A stretch of DNA of 64,000 bases from Candidatus Adamsella avium (lineage in GTDB: Bacteria > Cyanobacteriota > Vampirovibrionia > Gastranaerophilales > CAJFVJ01): positions 569,266-633,265 of the forward strand of contig CAJFVJ010000001.1 in the NCBI GenBank assembly GCA_904420445.1, read 5' to 3'. The notes below the pieces were generated by a model. That model searched no databases, was not told where the DNA came from, and saw only the letters and a list, made by a program, of their open reading frames with translations. This document shows positions 43,046 through 52,338 of this stretch, piece after piece (positions within the stretch are counted from its first letter, which is position 1; each line of letters opens with the position of its first letter). A program made the position numbers and the translations under genes.

Positions 43046-45457
43046 TTAACCTGCGTTTAGCATCTCTGTGTTGTTTTTTATGTATTTAAAGAGTTGAGGG
43101 TAATCTGATAGGCTGTTATTTGATATAAAATCAAAGGCAGCTTTTCGAGCTTGATCGAGGATTTCTGTGTCGTTTGCTATATCTGCAATAAGCAAATCAG
43201 CGACACCGCTTTGTCTTGTCCCCATAAATTCGCCCGGACCTCTGATTTGAAGGTCTTTTTCTGCGATGATAAAGCCGTCGTTTGTTTGAGTCATTATGTT
43301 CAGGCGCTCAAGTGTTTCAGGTGTTTTTGAGTTGCTAATCAACACGCAATATGATTGTTTATCGGAGCGTCCGACACGTCCTCTGAGCTGATGCAGCTGG
43401 GAAAGTCCGAAACGTTCTGCGTTTTCAATAATTATTACCGTAGCATTCGGCACATCCACTCCGACTTCGATTACTGTTGTGCTGACTAGGATTTGATATT
43501 TGCCTTTTCTAAAGTCCTCCATGATTTCATCTTTTTCCTGCGGAGGCATTTTTCCATGCACGAGTCCTATGCTGTATTGAGGAAATACTTCTTCTTGCAG
43601 GCGTTTTGCTTCTTTTGTTGCCGCTTTAGCAGAGAGAGTTTCAGATTCTTCTATCAGAGGGAAGACTATGTAGACCTGATTTTTTGATATGATTTCCTGT
43701 TTTATGAGGTTGTAAGCTTTTTTTCTCTCAGAAGCCGTTAGGAGGGCTGTTTTTACCGGTTTTCTTCCTTTTGGCAGTTCATCTATGACAGTGATATCAA
43801 GGTCGCCGTGTACTGTGAGAGCAAGTGTTCTCGGAATTGGTGTTGCTGTCATGGTAAGCATTTCCGGATTTATGCCTTTGTTTTTCAATTCAAGACGCTG
43901 TTTTACGCCAAATCTGTGCTGTTCGTCAATGACGACAAGTCCGAGGTTGTTGAATTCTATGCCTTCTTGTATAAGGGCATGGGTTCCTATTGCGAGATGA
44001 ATTTGACCGTTTTTGAGGTTTTGGCGCATTTCTCTTCTGACTTTTGCTCCGTGTTTTCCGACGAAAAGACCGACGCTCAATCCGAGAGGGGTAAGCCAGT
44101 TTACAAAATTTTTGTAGTGCTGTTCTGCGAGAATTTCTGTCGGCGCCATGAGTGCTGCCTGGTAGCCGTTTTCTATTGCGCTAAGGATAGCGAGGCAGGC
44201 GACAACTGTTTTCCCGCTGCCGACATCACCCTGAAGGAGTCTTTGCATAGGAGTTTTATCCTGCAAGTCTTTCAAGATTTCATTGAAAGCGTTATTTTGG
44301 GCAGAGGTAAGAGTGAAGGGGAGGGAGTTTATGAACTGATGTACAAGTCCGTTTTCTTTGATTCCGATGATGTTTCCTTCCTGTGAAATTTTATTCAGCT
44401 GTCTTATATAAGCAAGACGGAGTTGTATGAGAAAGAGTTCTTCGAATATGAGGCGTCTTCTCGCTTTATCCAGGATGTCCTGTGAACTCGGGAAGTGGAT
44501 TTGTCTGATTGCCTGTTGTTTTGAAAGCAGGTTGTATTCATTGATGATTGGAGGAGGGAGAACTTCGTTCATGTATTCCGCATATTTTTCTATGGCGTTG
44601 TGAATAGCGTTTCTGAGGGTTTTTATGTGGAGGTTTTCGCTGAGCGGGTAGACAGGGACTATTCTCCCGAGGTGAAGGCTTGTCGGTTCAGAGTTCTCGT
44701 CGAAGTCTCCGGAGAGGATTTGTTCCTGAGGTTTGTCGATTATAATTTGACCTGTGTATTCATCACGTTTGACTTTGCCTGAGAGGATGATGTTGGCTCC
44801 TTTTTTGAAGCGTGATTTGTATCGTTCGAGGGTATATCTGTTTGTTTTTCCGTAGAACCAGCTTGCCTGAACAGTGCCTGTTGAGTCATATACCTGTATT
44901 GTGATGATTGAGAGGTTTTGTTTGCGGTGAGAGGTGTAGGCGTTGACTGATTTGATTGTGCCGAAGATAGAGGCATCGGTTCCTTCTTCGAGGTCAGCGA
45001 TGCAGGTTCTTATGGAGTAGTCGAGGTATTTTCTCGGGTAGTATTTGAGGAGGTCTTCTGCCGTGTAGATGCCCATTTTGTTGAAGATATTTGCAAGTTT
45101 CGGACCTACTCCTTTCACATACATGACGTCTGTTTGGTCTGGAGTTTTTGTGAAAGGTGCTGTTGAAGATGATTTTGTTTTTTGAGGTTCATCGTCTTCA
45201 GGGTGGTTCAGGGTGTTTATGAGGTGTTTTACGGCTTTGATTCTGCCTGCCACGTTGTCGAGCGGGTAGTTTTCGAAAATTTTAATGAGGTTTTTCAGTT
45301 TCGGGTTAGATTTATCCTGTTTGAGGATTTCTTTGAGTTCTTGCAGCATAAAACTTGAGAAAGTGTGTGACTTTCCTCTTATGTCTATGTAGTGGTTGTC
45401 TATTTCTATTTCTATTGCTTTTTTTAGAGTTTCAAGATTAGTTATTTTGATTGTCAT
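43046..45457 (-). CDS. recG: ATP-dependent DNA helicase RecG
   Basis: Rescues stalled replication forks and branch migrates Holliday junctions. The 803-residue product has the N-terminal wedge/OB domain and a full helicase core: QGDVGSGKTVVACLAI (Walker A), VIDEQHRFGVKQR (DEQH box), TATPIPRTLALT, STTVIEVGVDVPNATVI and QLRGRVGR. The length is slightly above the usual 690-780 because of an N-terminal extension of about 100 residues. Its first 20 bp overlap the end of the upstream cyclase gene, so the two are coupled. Confidence 0.96.
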   Translation of the reverse strand: MTIKITNLETLKKAIEIEIDNHYIDIRGKSHTFSSFMLQELKEILKQDKSNPKLKNLIKIFENYPLDNVAGRIKAVKHLINTLNHPEDDEPQKTKSSSTAPFTKTPDQTDVMYVKGVGPKLANIFNKMGIYTAEDLLKYYPRKYLDYSIRTCIADLEEGTDASIFGTIKSVNAYTSHRKQNLSIITIQVYDSTGTVQASWFYGKTNRYTLERYKSRFKKGANIILSGKVKRDEYTGQIIIDKPQEQILSGDFDENSEPTSLHLGRIVPVYPLSENLHIKTLRNAIHNAIEKYAEYMNEVLPPPIINEYNLLSKQQAIRQIHFPSSQDILDKARRRLIFEELFLIQLRLAYIRQLNKISQEGNIIGIKENGLVHQFINSLPFTLTSAQNNAFNEILKDLQDKTPMQRLLQGDVGSGKTVVACLAILSAIENGYQAALMAPTEILAEQHYKNFVNWLTPLGLSVGLFVGKHGAKVRREMRQNLKNGQIHLAIGTHALIQEGIEFNNLGLVVIDEQHRFGVKQRLELKNKGINPEMLTMTATPIPRTLALTVHGDLDITVIDELPKGRKPVKTALLTASERKKAYNLIKQEIISKNQVYIVFPLIEESETLSAKAATKEAKRLQEEVFPQYSIGLVHGKMPPQEKDEIMEDFRKGKYQILVSTTVIEVGVDVPNATVIIIENAERFGLSQLHQLRGRVGRSDKQSYCVLISNSKTPETLERLNIMTQTNDGFIIAEKDLQIRGPGEFMGTRQSGVADLLIADIANDTEILDQARKAAFDFISNNSLSDYPQLFKYIKNNTEMLNAG

Positions 45458-47342
45458 GTTTAATTTCTATTACTTCGTGGATTGTGACGCTTGATATTCT
45501 TCCTTTTATTGATACATCACGTATTTTGATTGTATTGACGATATCTTTGACTTTTTCGTAGGTTGATGAGCTTATTAAGAAAGAGGTGTTGTAGACTCTG
45601 TTGAGTGATTCTATTCTGCTTGCTATATTGACGCTGTCGCCGATTACTGTAAATTCCATCCGGTCTTTTGAACCGATGTTGCCTATAAACACGTAGCCTG
45701 TATTGATTGCAACACCTATTCTTATTTCAGGTTTGTTTGATATTTTCCATTTATAGTTGAGTTTTTTCACTTCGAGCAGAATTTCTTCGGCGCATAGGAC
45801 AGCGTTTTTGGCGTGGTTTTCATCTTCTATCGGTGCTCCGAAGATTGCCATGACTGCATCGCCCATAAATTTATTGAGAGTTCCGTTGTATTTGTCTATT
45901 ATCGGGGCGATTAGGGAGAAGTATTCGTTGAGGAGCGAGGAAACTTCTTCCGGGGTGTAGACTTCCGAGATTGATGTAAATTGTCTTATATCAGCAAACA
46001 GAACCGAAACGTAGGCTCTTTTTCCGCCGAGTTCAGCTGTTTCGTTTTTGAGGACATCTTTCATAACTGATTTTGAGATATATTTACTCATGACGTTTTT
46101 GAGATTATTTCTGCTTCTTCCTGCGAGGAAGTATTTGTATACAAATGTAAGGGAGTATGCCAGCAGAACGAAGCTGAGAGGTGTTATAACATCAATGATA
46201 TATCCGTTTGCGAAGAAGATATTTTTTGCTATATAGAACCACCCGAGGATTATTGTTATGAGGGTAAGAAGGGAATAAATAATAGGCAGCTGTTTTGCTG
46301 TTTGAACAGTGAGAATGACAAGCACTGCAAGGACGATAAGGTTTAGAGCGAGGCTTGTTTTCTTCATGAAGTCGTTGTTGATGATGTTATCGATGAAGGT
46401 TGCCTGTATTTCGAGCCCCGGGTAGTCCACGCCTATGGGAGTTTTTTTGATATCGTTGAGGGCGTAAGCTGTTGCCCCTACTATTATAATTTTGTCTTTG
46501 AATTCTTCTTGAGGAATCGGAGGTTTTTCTCCTTTTTTCATTTTGTTGTAAGAATCAAGAATGTCAGAAGCGCTGTAAGTTTTGTGAGTGATGAAGTTTA
46601 CGTTTTGTTTTGATGGTTTGTACCATTGCAGGTAGACTTCGGAGTTTGTTTTGTCGAGGGGGATTGTGATGTCGCCGAGGAGGAGAGTGTTATTTTTGTA
46701 GGCAAGAGAGTTTATGTTTTTATATTTCATTGCGGCTTTTATGCCGACAGAGGGGTAGAAAGTTTTGTTGTGCCGGAATATCGGGCTTAGTTTTCTGATT
46801 ACACCGTCGTTATCAGGGAGAGTTGATACAGAGCCTATAGAGTGAGCATTTTTAACCAAATCTTCAGGAAGGTTTGCATAATACTGATATTCTATCAGCC
46901 GCATTTGTTTTCCGTTTTGGATATCTACCGCAAAGGGGGTCATATTTATTGTTGAATTTTGTTCTTTGTTGCAGAAGAATGTGCCGAGGATGAGGTTATC
47001 CATTTTTTTCAGTCTTGAGAAGAATTTTTTGTCTGATTGGATGTTATCTGATGAAGTGATAACAGAGTCAAAGACTATGACTTTTGCATCTTTGACATAT
47101 TCGAAGATATTTCCGTAGAGATTTCTGTTCCAAGGCCATCTGCCGACTTTTGAGAGGGAGTTTTCGTCTATTGCAATGTTGATAATTTGTGAAGACGGGG
47201 TATTCGAGAGGTTCATCCTCGAGAAGAGGTCATGCACTGATGGTTCTACAAAATATTGATTTGTAAAATAAGTAATTATGCAGAGCATGGTTATTATTAT
47301 AAAAATTATGAATTTATGAAAGTTGTTTGAATATTTTTTCAC
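45438..47342 (-). CDS. CHASE2-domain adenylate cyclase
   Basis: Membrane-bound class III nucleotide cyclase. The 634-residue product has a first membrane helix (about 9-28), an extracytoplasmic CHASE2 sensor (about 30-325, with NIAIDENSLSKVGRWPWNR and IIVGATAYALNDIKKTPIG), three membrane helices (about 335-410), and the catalytic domain (445-615): SVLFADIRQFTSIS and KFMGDAVMAIFGAP (metal-binding Asp residues), RIGVAINTGYVFIGNIG, and FTVIGDSVNIASRIE. The K in KFMGDA and D in IGDSVN suggest ATP rather than GTP. Start is GTG with AGGGTG upstream. It makes cAMP in response to an unknown external signal. Confidence 0.92.
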   Translation of the reverse strand: MKKYSNNFHKFIIFIIITMLCIITYFTNQYFVEPSVHDLFSRMNLSNTPSSQIINIAIDENSLSKVGRWPWNRNLYGNIFEYVKDAKVIVFDSVITSSDNIQSDKKFFSRLKKMDNLILGTFFCNKEQNSTINMTPFAVDIQNGKQMRLIEYQYYANLPEDLVKNAHSIGSVSTLPDNDGVIRKLSPIFRHNKTFYPSVGIKAAMKYKNINSLAYKNNTLLLGDITIPLDKTNSEVYLQWYKPSKQNVNFITHKTYSASDILDSYNKMKKGEKPPIPQEEFKDKIIIVGATAYALNDIKKTPIGVDYPGLEIQATFIDNIINNDFMKKTSLALNLIVLAVLVILTVQTAKQLPIIYSLLTLITIILGWFYIAKNIFFANGYIIDVITPLSFVLLAYSLTFVYKYFLAGRSRNNLKNVMSKYISKSVMKDVLKNETAELGGKRAYVSVLFADIRQFTSISEVYTPEEVSSLLNEYFSLIAPIIDKYNGTLNKFMGDAVMAIFGAPIEDENHAKNAVLCAEEILLEVKKLNYKWKISNKPEIRIGVAINTGYVFIGNIGSKDRMEFTVIGDSVNIASRIESLNRVYNTSFLISSSTYEKVKDIVNTIKIRDVSIKGRISSVTIHEVIEIKHDNQNN

Positions 47343-47412
47343 CGAATTAACACCCTATATAAGATTTTCTTATATATAATATAGCATTAATCAGCTAAGT
47401 GGGGTAGTTATT

Positions 47413-49137
47413 TCAGTCTACGACGATTGTTTTTTCTTCGGTGTAGGTGACATATCCTGGTTTTGCTCCGGGTGGTTTTTTGAGATATTTTCTTTTTGTA
47501 TAGATAATTTCTACTTTTTTCGAATTTCTTCCCTGAGAGTAGTGCGCTGCAAGTTGAGCGCCTCTAAGCAGGATATTATCAGGAGGTGTTTCTTCGCCCG
47601 GGGGGAGTTTTATCAGGATGTGCGAGCCAGGCATATTTTGTGCATGCATCCATATATCATTCGGTCTTGAAAGTTTTGAGACGATGTAGTCGTTTTGTTT
47701 ATTATTTTTGCCTATGAAGATTGTATATCCGTCGATTTCTTCGCTGTCAAGTTCAATAGTATTTTTTGTTTTTTGTTTTTGAGGTATTGGTTGTGTGTCA
47801 TCCATAATTTTTTGTGATATCAATTCTTCTTTGATTTCGAGGAGGGTTGATATTTTGTCTGCATAGTTTGTTGAGGTTTGAATTTCAAGAAAATAATATA
47901 GTTCTTCTTTGAGTTTTTCTATTCTTTGTTTATTCATAACCATTGCGGTTTTGGCTTTTGAGTGGAGCTTGTAGTATTTTTGTATGTTATCATTCAGGCT
48001 TATTGCCGGATTGAGGGAGATTGTTATGTCTTTGTTGTTGTCATAGAAGTTTTTGAGAGTTACGGAGTCTTGTTTTTCGGTGAGCATATAGAGGTTTGCT
48101 GCAAGGATATCTCCGATTTGTTTGTATTTTAAGGCTTTTTCTTCGTCATTTGGAGTCGGGGTCAGTTTTTCGATTTCTTTTTTGAGGTATTTTATATTTT
48201 TGTTTGTGATATTTAAGATTTTATTTTTGATTTTGTTCATTTTATCTTCGAAGACAAAGTGTCCGAAGTAGTCATTAAGCATTTCATTTATTGAGCTGAA
48301 GTATGTTCTGTTATTTTCTTCTTTGAAAGAGAAGAGAGAATAAGTACTTTTATCGCTGCTGATTGAAGGGTTGAGAGCCGATGAAAACAGTGCAGAGCGG
48401 GTTTTGTCATAGAGGTCGAAAATTTTTTGAGTTTCGATAGCGGAAATTTTTTCGAAGTCGTCTTGTATGTTGCAGCAGTCGCAGAGTTCTTTTGCCATGG
48501 CGACGCTTATGTCAAAATAGAGCTGATTGAGCTCCCAGAATACAGGTTGATGCAGGAGTTTCATATCCTGAAAAAATTCTTCTTTTGAAGTTGAGAGGAT
48601 ATCTTTTTTTTGAGGCTGCTCAGGGTAGATATAAGGCAGCCCCCCTGATAGCTCTCGAACTCTGCTTTTTTCTGCGCCGATGTTGTGAGCGCAGCCGATG
48701 ATAGTTTTATCAGAGCTTTTATATAGGATAATATTGCTGTATTTCCCCATCAACTCGATAGTAAGGACGAGTTCTTCGATGTCTCCAAGTTCACTGTAGC
48801 TGTCTATAAAAATTTCGAAGATTCTTTCATGTTTAGGTATATTAATTTTTTTGATTTTTGAGCCTTCAATATATTTACGGAGCAGCATGCAGAACATTGG
48901 CGGTTTTTGAGGGTTTTCTACTTCTCTTTGCGCTTCCCCATGCTTTGTCAGAACACACAGATGCGGGTATTGAGGGTTTATGTTTATATAAAGAGGATAG
49001 TTTTGTCCGAGAGAGCGGATATTAAGAATTATTTCTTTTCTTGATGGCTGCTGAATTTTTTGTATACGCCCTGAAGTTAGCAGCGGGGCGAATTCAAGAC
49101 CAAAATATTTCAGGCATAATGAGTCGAAGTTAATCAT
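47413..49137 (-). CDS. rqcH: RqcH/NFACT ribosome quality-control factor
   Basis: Recognises tRNA-bound stalled 50S subunits and adds C-terminal Ala tails in other bacteria. The 574-residue product begins with the NFACT-N domain (YPLYININPQYPHLCVLT, PPMFCMLLRKYIEGSKI, ELMGKYSNIILY), has a long coiled coil in the middle (about 290-430), and ends with the NFACT-R domain: GYTIFIGKNNKQNDYIVSK, DIWMHAQNMPGSHILIKLP and AAHYSQGRNSKKVEIIYT, then PPGAKPGYVTYTEEKTI. The DR/AR-type motifs needed for tRNA contact appear intact. No clear ribosome binding site. Confidence 0.92.
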   Translation of the reverse strand: MINFDSLCLKYFGLEFAPLLTSGRIQKIQQPSRKEIILNIRSLGQNYPLYININPQYPHLCVLTKHGEAQREVENPQKPPMFCMLLRKYIEGSKIKKINIPKHERIFEIFIDSYSELGDIEELVLTIELMGKYSNIILYKSSDKTIIGCAHNIGAEKSRVRELSGGLPYIYPEQPQKKDILSTSKEEFFQDMKLLHQPVFWELNQLYFDISVAMAKELCDCCNIQDDFEKISAIETQKIFDLYDKTRSALFSSALNPSISSDKSTYSLFSFKEENNRTYFSSINEMLNDYFGHFVFEDKMNKIKNKILNITNKNIKYLKKEIEKLTPTPNDEEKALKYKQIGDILAANLYMLTEKQDSVTLKNFYDNNKDITISLNPAISLNDNIQKYYKLHSKAKTAMVMNKQRIEKLKEELYYFLEIQTSTNYADKISTLLEIKEELISQKIMDDTQPIPQKQKTKNTIELDSEEIDGYTIFIGKNNKQNDYIVSKLSRPNDIWMHAQNMPGSHILIKLPPGEETPPDNILLRGAQLAAHYSQGRNSKKVEIIYTKRKYLKKPPGAKPGYVTYTEEKTIVVD

Positions 49138-49176
49138 TTTTTGAAGTTTATCTTAATATTTCTTTATAAATTTGAA

Positions 49177-49311
49177 TAAAATTGTTTAGAAACAAAAAAA
49201 AAGTGGAATTAATCACATGTAAGAAAAAAAATCTTACTTAAAAATTTTCTCTCTCTAATTCCTCTCTCTAATATGTGGTAGACTTAACCGACGCGAGTCG
49301 GTCTTTTTTTT
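49177..49311 (+). ncRNA. Candidate CU-rich small RNA
   Basis: No CDS lies on the plus strand between 49138 and 49310, but a strong terminator is present at 49287, implying a short transcript. A promoter TTGAAG (49141-49146)-N18-TATAAA (49165-49170) would start it near 49177. The RNA would contain hairpin GTAAGA-A7-TCTTAC (49219-49237), then a tandem repeat CTCTCTCTAATTC / CTCTCTCTAATAT in an unpaired region, then the terminator. The layout is like the 42.1 kb RNA. Confidence 0.45.
49287..49310 (+). terminator. Intrinsic terminator of the CU-rich RNA
   Basis: ACCGAC, GNRA loop GCGA, GTCGGT (49287-49302), then CTTTTTTTT. Very strong by eye. Confidence 0.85.
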
Positions 49312-49344
49312 GCAAATTTTTTTGTTGAGGAGGTTTATTCCTCA

Positions 49345-49388
49345 TAAAAAAACAAAACTTCCAAGAATAGAGGAAGTTTTGTTTTTTG
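49345..49388. terminator. Bidirectional terminator behind bL25
   Basis: AAAACTTCC (49354-49362) pairs with GGAAGTTTT (49372-49380), with runs of A on the left and T on the right, giving U tails on both strands. It stops the minus-strand bL25 transcript. Confidence 0.8.
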
Positions 49389-49396
49389 TGAATTGA

Positions 49397-49678
49397 TTAT
49401 ATAACTTTAAATTCTACGTTTAATTCTTCAGTTGTTCCATAGTTGATTTGGAGGTTTTGAACAACTGTTTTATAAGTTTTTTTGCCGAGTTTCAGTTCAT
49501 ATACGGCGTCTTTGTTATCTCTATAGATGTGTTTGAATTCATGAGTGTTGATTTGAGCAGACACTGAGTCCATTCCTTTTCCGTAGATTGTGATTGGAAG
49601 ATTGCCGTTTGCTCTGATTTGTCTTGGGTTTTGACCTTGTGTTCTTTCTTCTATATCGAGAGTTATTGTATTACTCAT
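49397..49678 (-). CDS. rplY: 50S ribosomal protein L25 (short form)
   Basis: bL25 binds 5S rRNA. The 93-residue product starts with ITLDIEERTQGQNPRQIRAN, then GNLPITIYGKGM, EFKHIYRDNKD and KTVVQNLQINYGTTEELNVEF, the L25 fold without the C-terminal TL5/CTC extension. Length matches E. coli L25 (94). Confidence 0.88.
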   Translation of the reverse strand: MSNTITLDIEERTQGQNPRQIRANGNLPITIYGKGMDSVSAQINTHEFKHIYRDNKDAVYELKLGKKTYKTVVQNLQINYGTTEELNVEFKVI

Positions 49679-49756
49679 TGTTTTCTCCTTTTTTTATTAA
49701 CAGTAATAGTTATTATATACGGAACAAAAATTATTTAACAATTAAAATTAAAAAAT

Positions 49757-50008
49757 TTAAAGAATGTTTAAAATAAGTGAATAAATTATCTGCAGAACAA
49801 AGAATGCTGCTATCGGAGAGAAGTCTATTCCTGCTATTGGAGGGATAATTCTTCTGAATGGAGCGAGTATCGGTTCTGATACGTCGTTTATGAACTTAAA
49901 CGGTTGTTTGTACCAGTCAACACGTGGAAACCAGCTCAGAGCTATTCTTAGAAGAAGAATCAGATACAGTAGTGTAAAGAGATGAGCGATAGCTTCTTTG
50001 AATTCCAT
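49757..50008 (-). CDS. YggT-family membrane protein
   Basis: The 83-residue product has two membrane helices and the family signature: LRIALSWFP, KFINDVSEPILAPFRRIIPP and FSPIAAFFVLQII. YggT proteins are linked to cell division and thylakoid/chloroplast organisation in other lineages; exact function here is unknown. It lies 12 bp after mtnP. Confidence 0.9.
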   Translation of the reverse strand: MEFKEAIAHLFTLLYLILLLRIALSWFPRVDWYKQPFKFINDVSEPILAPFRRIIPPIAGIDFSPIAAFFVLQIIYSLILNIL

Positions 50009-50020
50009 TTTTATATCTCC

Positions 50021-50815
50021 TTAAACATTTGATGAGTTGGCACAGTTGCAGTGATTACGCTCATCAGGGATATTTTCTATCAAAGTGAAGAGAAGTTTTT
50101 TGAGTTTTTCGTTGTTTTCTTTGAATACTTTCAGGACTGCTTCATGGCTTACCGGTTCTGTATCGCTGACAAGACCTGCGTCATAGTCCGTAATGAGAGA
50201 GATGTTGAGCGGGCACATATCCATTTCTTTGACGAGGTAAACTTCCGGGTATTGAGTCATGTTAATAACATCCCAGCCGTTTTCTGTGTAGAATTTTGAT
50301 TCTGCTTTTGTGCTGAATCTCGGTCCCTGAATTACCAGAATAGTTCCTGTTTCATGGACTTTGATGTTGTTTTGTTTTGCTGCTTCTATTGCAAGTTTTC
50401 TAAGTTCCGGGCAGTAGGGGTCAGCTGCGCTGATGTGTTTAATCTGCGGACCTTCGAAGAAGGTGTCGCATCTTCCCCAGGTTTTGTTTACGAACTGGTC
50501 GCAGATGACAAAACTTCCCGGTTCGACATGTTTTTGAAGACTGCCTGCTGCGCATGGAGAGATAACTCTTTTTATGCCGAGAGATTTCATTGCCCAGACA
50601 TTTGCTCTGTAGTTAATTTTGTGAGGGGCAATTCTGTGGTCTGCGCCATGCCTTGGAAGGAAGGCTACTTTTTTGTTGCCGATTGTTCCAATGGTAATTT
50701 TATCACTCGGGTCTCCATAAGGAGTTTCGACTGATATTTGTTTTGTATTATCTAAAAATTCATAGAAACCTGAACCGCCAAATACGCCGATATCAGCCAG
50801 AACTTGTTGCTGCAT
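50021..50815 (-). CDS. mtnP: S-methyl-5'-thioadenosine phosphorylase
   Basis: Cleaves methylthioadenosine from polyamine synthesis to adenine and 5-methylthioribose-1-phosphate. The 264-residue product has GVFGGSGFYEF, LPRHGADHRIAPHKINYRAN, SPCAAGSLQ, VIQGPRFSTKAES and NMTQYPEVYLVKEMDM, the complete MTAP pattern with the phosphate-binding loop and MT(Q/E/P)-x-x-E. The very last residues contain a C-N-C motif. Its presence fits the PLP decarboxylases and ureohydrolase that point to polyamine metabolism. Confidence 0.95.
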   Translation of the reverse strand: MQQQVLADIGVFGGSGFYEFLDNTKQISVETPYGDPSDKITIGTIGNKKVAFLPRHGADHRIAPHKINYRANVWAMKSLGIKRVISPCAAGSLQKHVEPGSFVICDQFVNKTWGRCDTFFEGPQIKHISAADPYCPELRKLAIEAAKQNNIKVHETGTILVIQGPRFSTKAESKFYTENGWDVINMTQYPEVYLVKEMDMCPLNISLITDYDAGLVSDTEPVSHEAVLKVFKENNEKLKKLLFTLIENIPDERNHCNCANSSNV

Positions 50816-50893
50816 TAATTTTCTCTCCTATGTCTTATTATGATTATTCTTTTTATCATAAAAGAGAGGATTTTTAAAGCAGCTGATTACGGG

Positions 50894-51010
50894 ATTTCCA
50901 AAACAACGTCATACTGAGCGTTAGCGAAGTATCTAAACAAAAAGGATTCTTCTTGATTTATCCCTCATAATGACTGACTTTTAATAGTATCTGTGGAATT
51001 TGCTATATAA
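50894..51010 (+). repeat. MITE-like intergenic element, copy 2 (left end lost)
   Basis: A 117-bp copy reading CCAAAACAACGTCATACTGAG at its left and ending with the terminal repeat GTGGAATTTGCTATATAA (50993-51010). The left terminal repeat is missing, so this copy is truncated. It lies between mtnP and the small ORF at 51020. Confidence 0.8.
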
Positions 51011-51019
51011 GTTCCCAGA

Positions 51020-51202
51020 TTATTTTGACATGGAGGATATTTTAGCCAGTTTAAATTTATTCAGCTGTGACATTAGAATAAACTGTTGAATATTGAGTTG
51101 GTGCAGCTCGCCTGATATGTCTTTTATCAGGAATTTATTTCCTGTCTTTAATATATTGCTGTAGCAGTTGCAGCCATAAAAAAATTCAAATTCTTTGGAC
51201 AC
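51020..51202 (-). CDS. Small hypothetical protein, GTG start
   Basis: A 60-residue frame starting with GTG: MSKEFEFFYGCNCYSNIL, then GNKFLIKDISGELHQLNI. Two Cys in GCNC and a plausible beta pattern support coding, but the ribosome binding site (AAGAG) is weak and no family is known. It ends 9 bp from copy 2 of the repeat element. Confidence 0.4.
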   Translation of the reverse strand: MSKEFEFFYGCNCYSNILKTGNKFLIKDISGELHQLNIQQFILMSQLNKFKLAKISSMSK

Positions 51203-51381
51203 GTTCTTTTACTCTTAGCCTAACATTATATTTATAATAACAATTTTTTCGGAATAGAATTTCATTTTTCATGAAAAATGTTATAAAAGTTAATGTTTTT
51301 GAAAAATGTTTAAAAATTTTTCTAACGTGGAATATATTAGATAGAGTCTATGGAAAGAACACCAATACAGGATGTATTAAT

Positions 51382-51801
51382 ATGGGCATTGACGGACTTA
51401 CAAACTTGAATTTGGGACTGCTCAGAGAAGTTACTCCATCTGAGTTATTGAATTATGTCAAACAGGATGCTGATGAGCAGGCAAGCAAGATATTCAAACA
51501 GATAGAAAATTCTGAAAAAATAAAACTTAATCCTGATTCTCAAAAGAAACATGAGAACGCAGAGTCTTTTGAATTTGATAAAAAGAAAGAAAATGAAGAT
51601 GACGAAACTGCACCGGAACAGACATCTACAGAAGTTATTGAGGATAAAAACCGCATTGCATGCAGATTGCAGGATGAGTGTGTTGAAATTATTGATTCCA
51701 ATACGGGAGAGGTGATAGAAAAAATTTCTGTTGAACAGCTCAAGAAATTTTTTGCCCATATAAAAAATCCATCAGGTCTTCTTGTTGATAAATCGGGTTA
51801 A
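51382..51801 (+). CDS. flaG: FlaG-like flagellar protein
   Basis: From the ATG at 51382 (AGGAT upstream) the product has 139 residues: a Lys/Glu/Asp-rich N-terminal part without secretion signal, and a C-terminal FlaG-like block CRLQDECVEIIDSNTGEVIE followed by KISVEQLKKFF. FlaG proteins influence filament length and attach near FliD/FliS in many flagella; this match is on that block only. First of three genes with fliS and a fliT-like gene. The upstream frame to 51271 is less likely to be translated. Confidence 0.6.
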   Translation: MGIDGLTNLNLGLLREVTPSELLNYVKQDADEQASKIFKQIENSEKIKLNPDSQKKHENAESFEFDKKKENEDDETAPEQTSTEVIEDKNRIACRLQDECVEIIDSNTGEVIEKISVEQLKKFFAHIKNPSGLLVDKSG

Positions 51802-51886
51802 ATAATATTTTTATAGGATAAAAATTTTTCTGTATTAATAAATAATTAGAAGGAAGAGTATCAATTTTTGTTGGCATGTTATACAG

Positions 51887-52318
51887 ATGAATCCGAATCC
51901 TTATTTAAAACAATATCAAAAGACGCAGATAACAACGGCATCTCCTGAGAAGCTTCTTATTATGCTTTATGACGGAGCAATTCAATATTCGCTGCAGGCA
52001 AAAATTCATCTTGAGAACAAAAATATATCTGAGGCGCATACTCTTCTTTTGCGGGCACAGGCGATAGTTACAGAGTTTATGTCTTCTTTATCGTTTGACC
52101 CTAATCCTGAGGTAGCGAGAAATTTGTATAGTTTGTATGATTTCATAAAATACAAACTTATTCAGGCAAATATCAAACATGATCCGACGATGATAGATGA
52201 TGCCGTTGATATTCTAAAAACACTTAAATCAGCATGGGAAGAGGCGATTGTAATAGCGGCAAAAGAACGGAAAGAAAAAGAGGGCTCTGATGAGGATTCC
52301 TCTTCTCATACGGTTTAG
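51887..52318 (+). CDS. fliS: Flagellin chaperone FliS
   Basis: Keeps flagellin monomers unfolded for export. The 143-residue product starts with NPYLKQYQKTQITTASPEKLL, the defining FliS N-terminus, and has LIMLYDGAIQYSLQAK and the last helices in DAVDILKTLKSAWEEAI. A Glu/Asp/Ser-rich tail follows. Normal length. Confidence 0.95.
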   Translation: MNPNPYLKQYQKTQITTASPEKLLIMLYDGAIQYSLQAKIHLENKNISEAHTLLLRAQAIVTEFMSSLSFDPNPEVARNLYSLYDFIKYKLIQANIKHDPTMIDDAVDILKTLKSAWEEAIVIAAKERKEKEGSDEDSSSHTV

Positions 52319-52338
52319 TTTATCGGGGACAAACAACA

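Noticed and set aside
43808-44386. Long plus-strand frame of 192 codons inside recG
   Set aside because: Antisense shadow of the helicase core; no recognisable domain and atypical composition.
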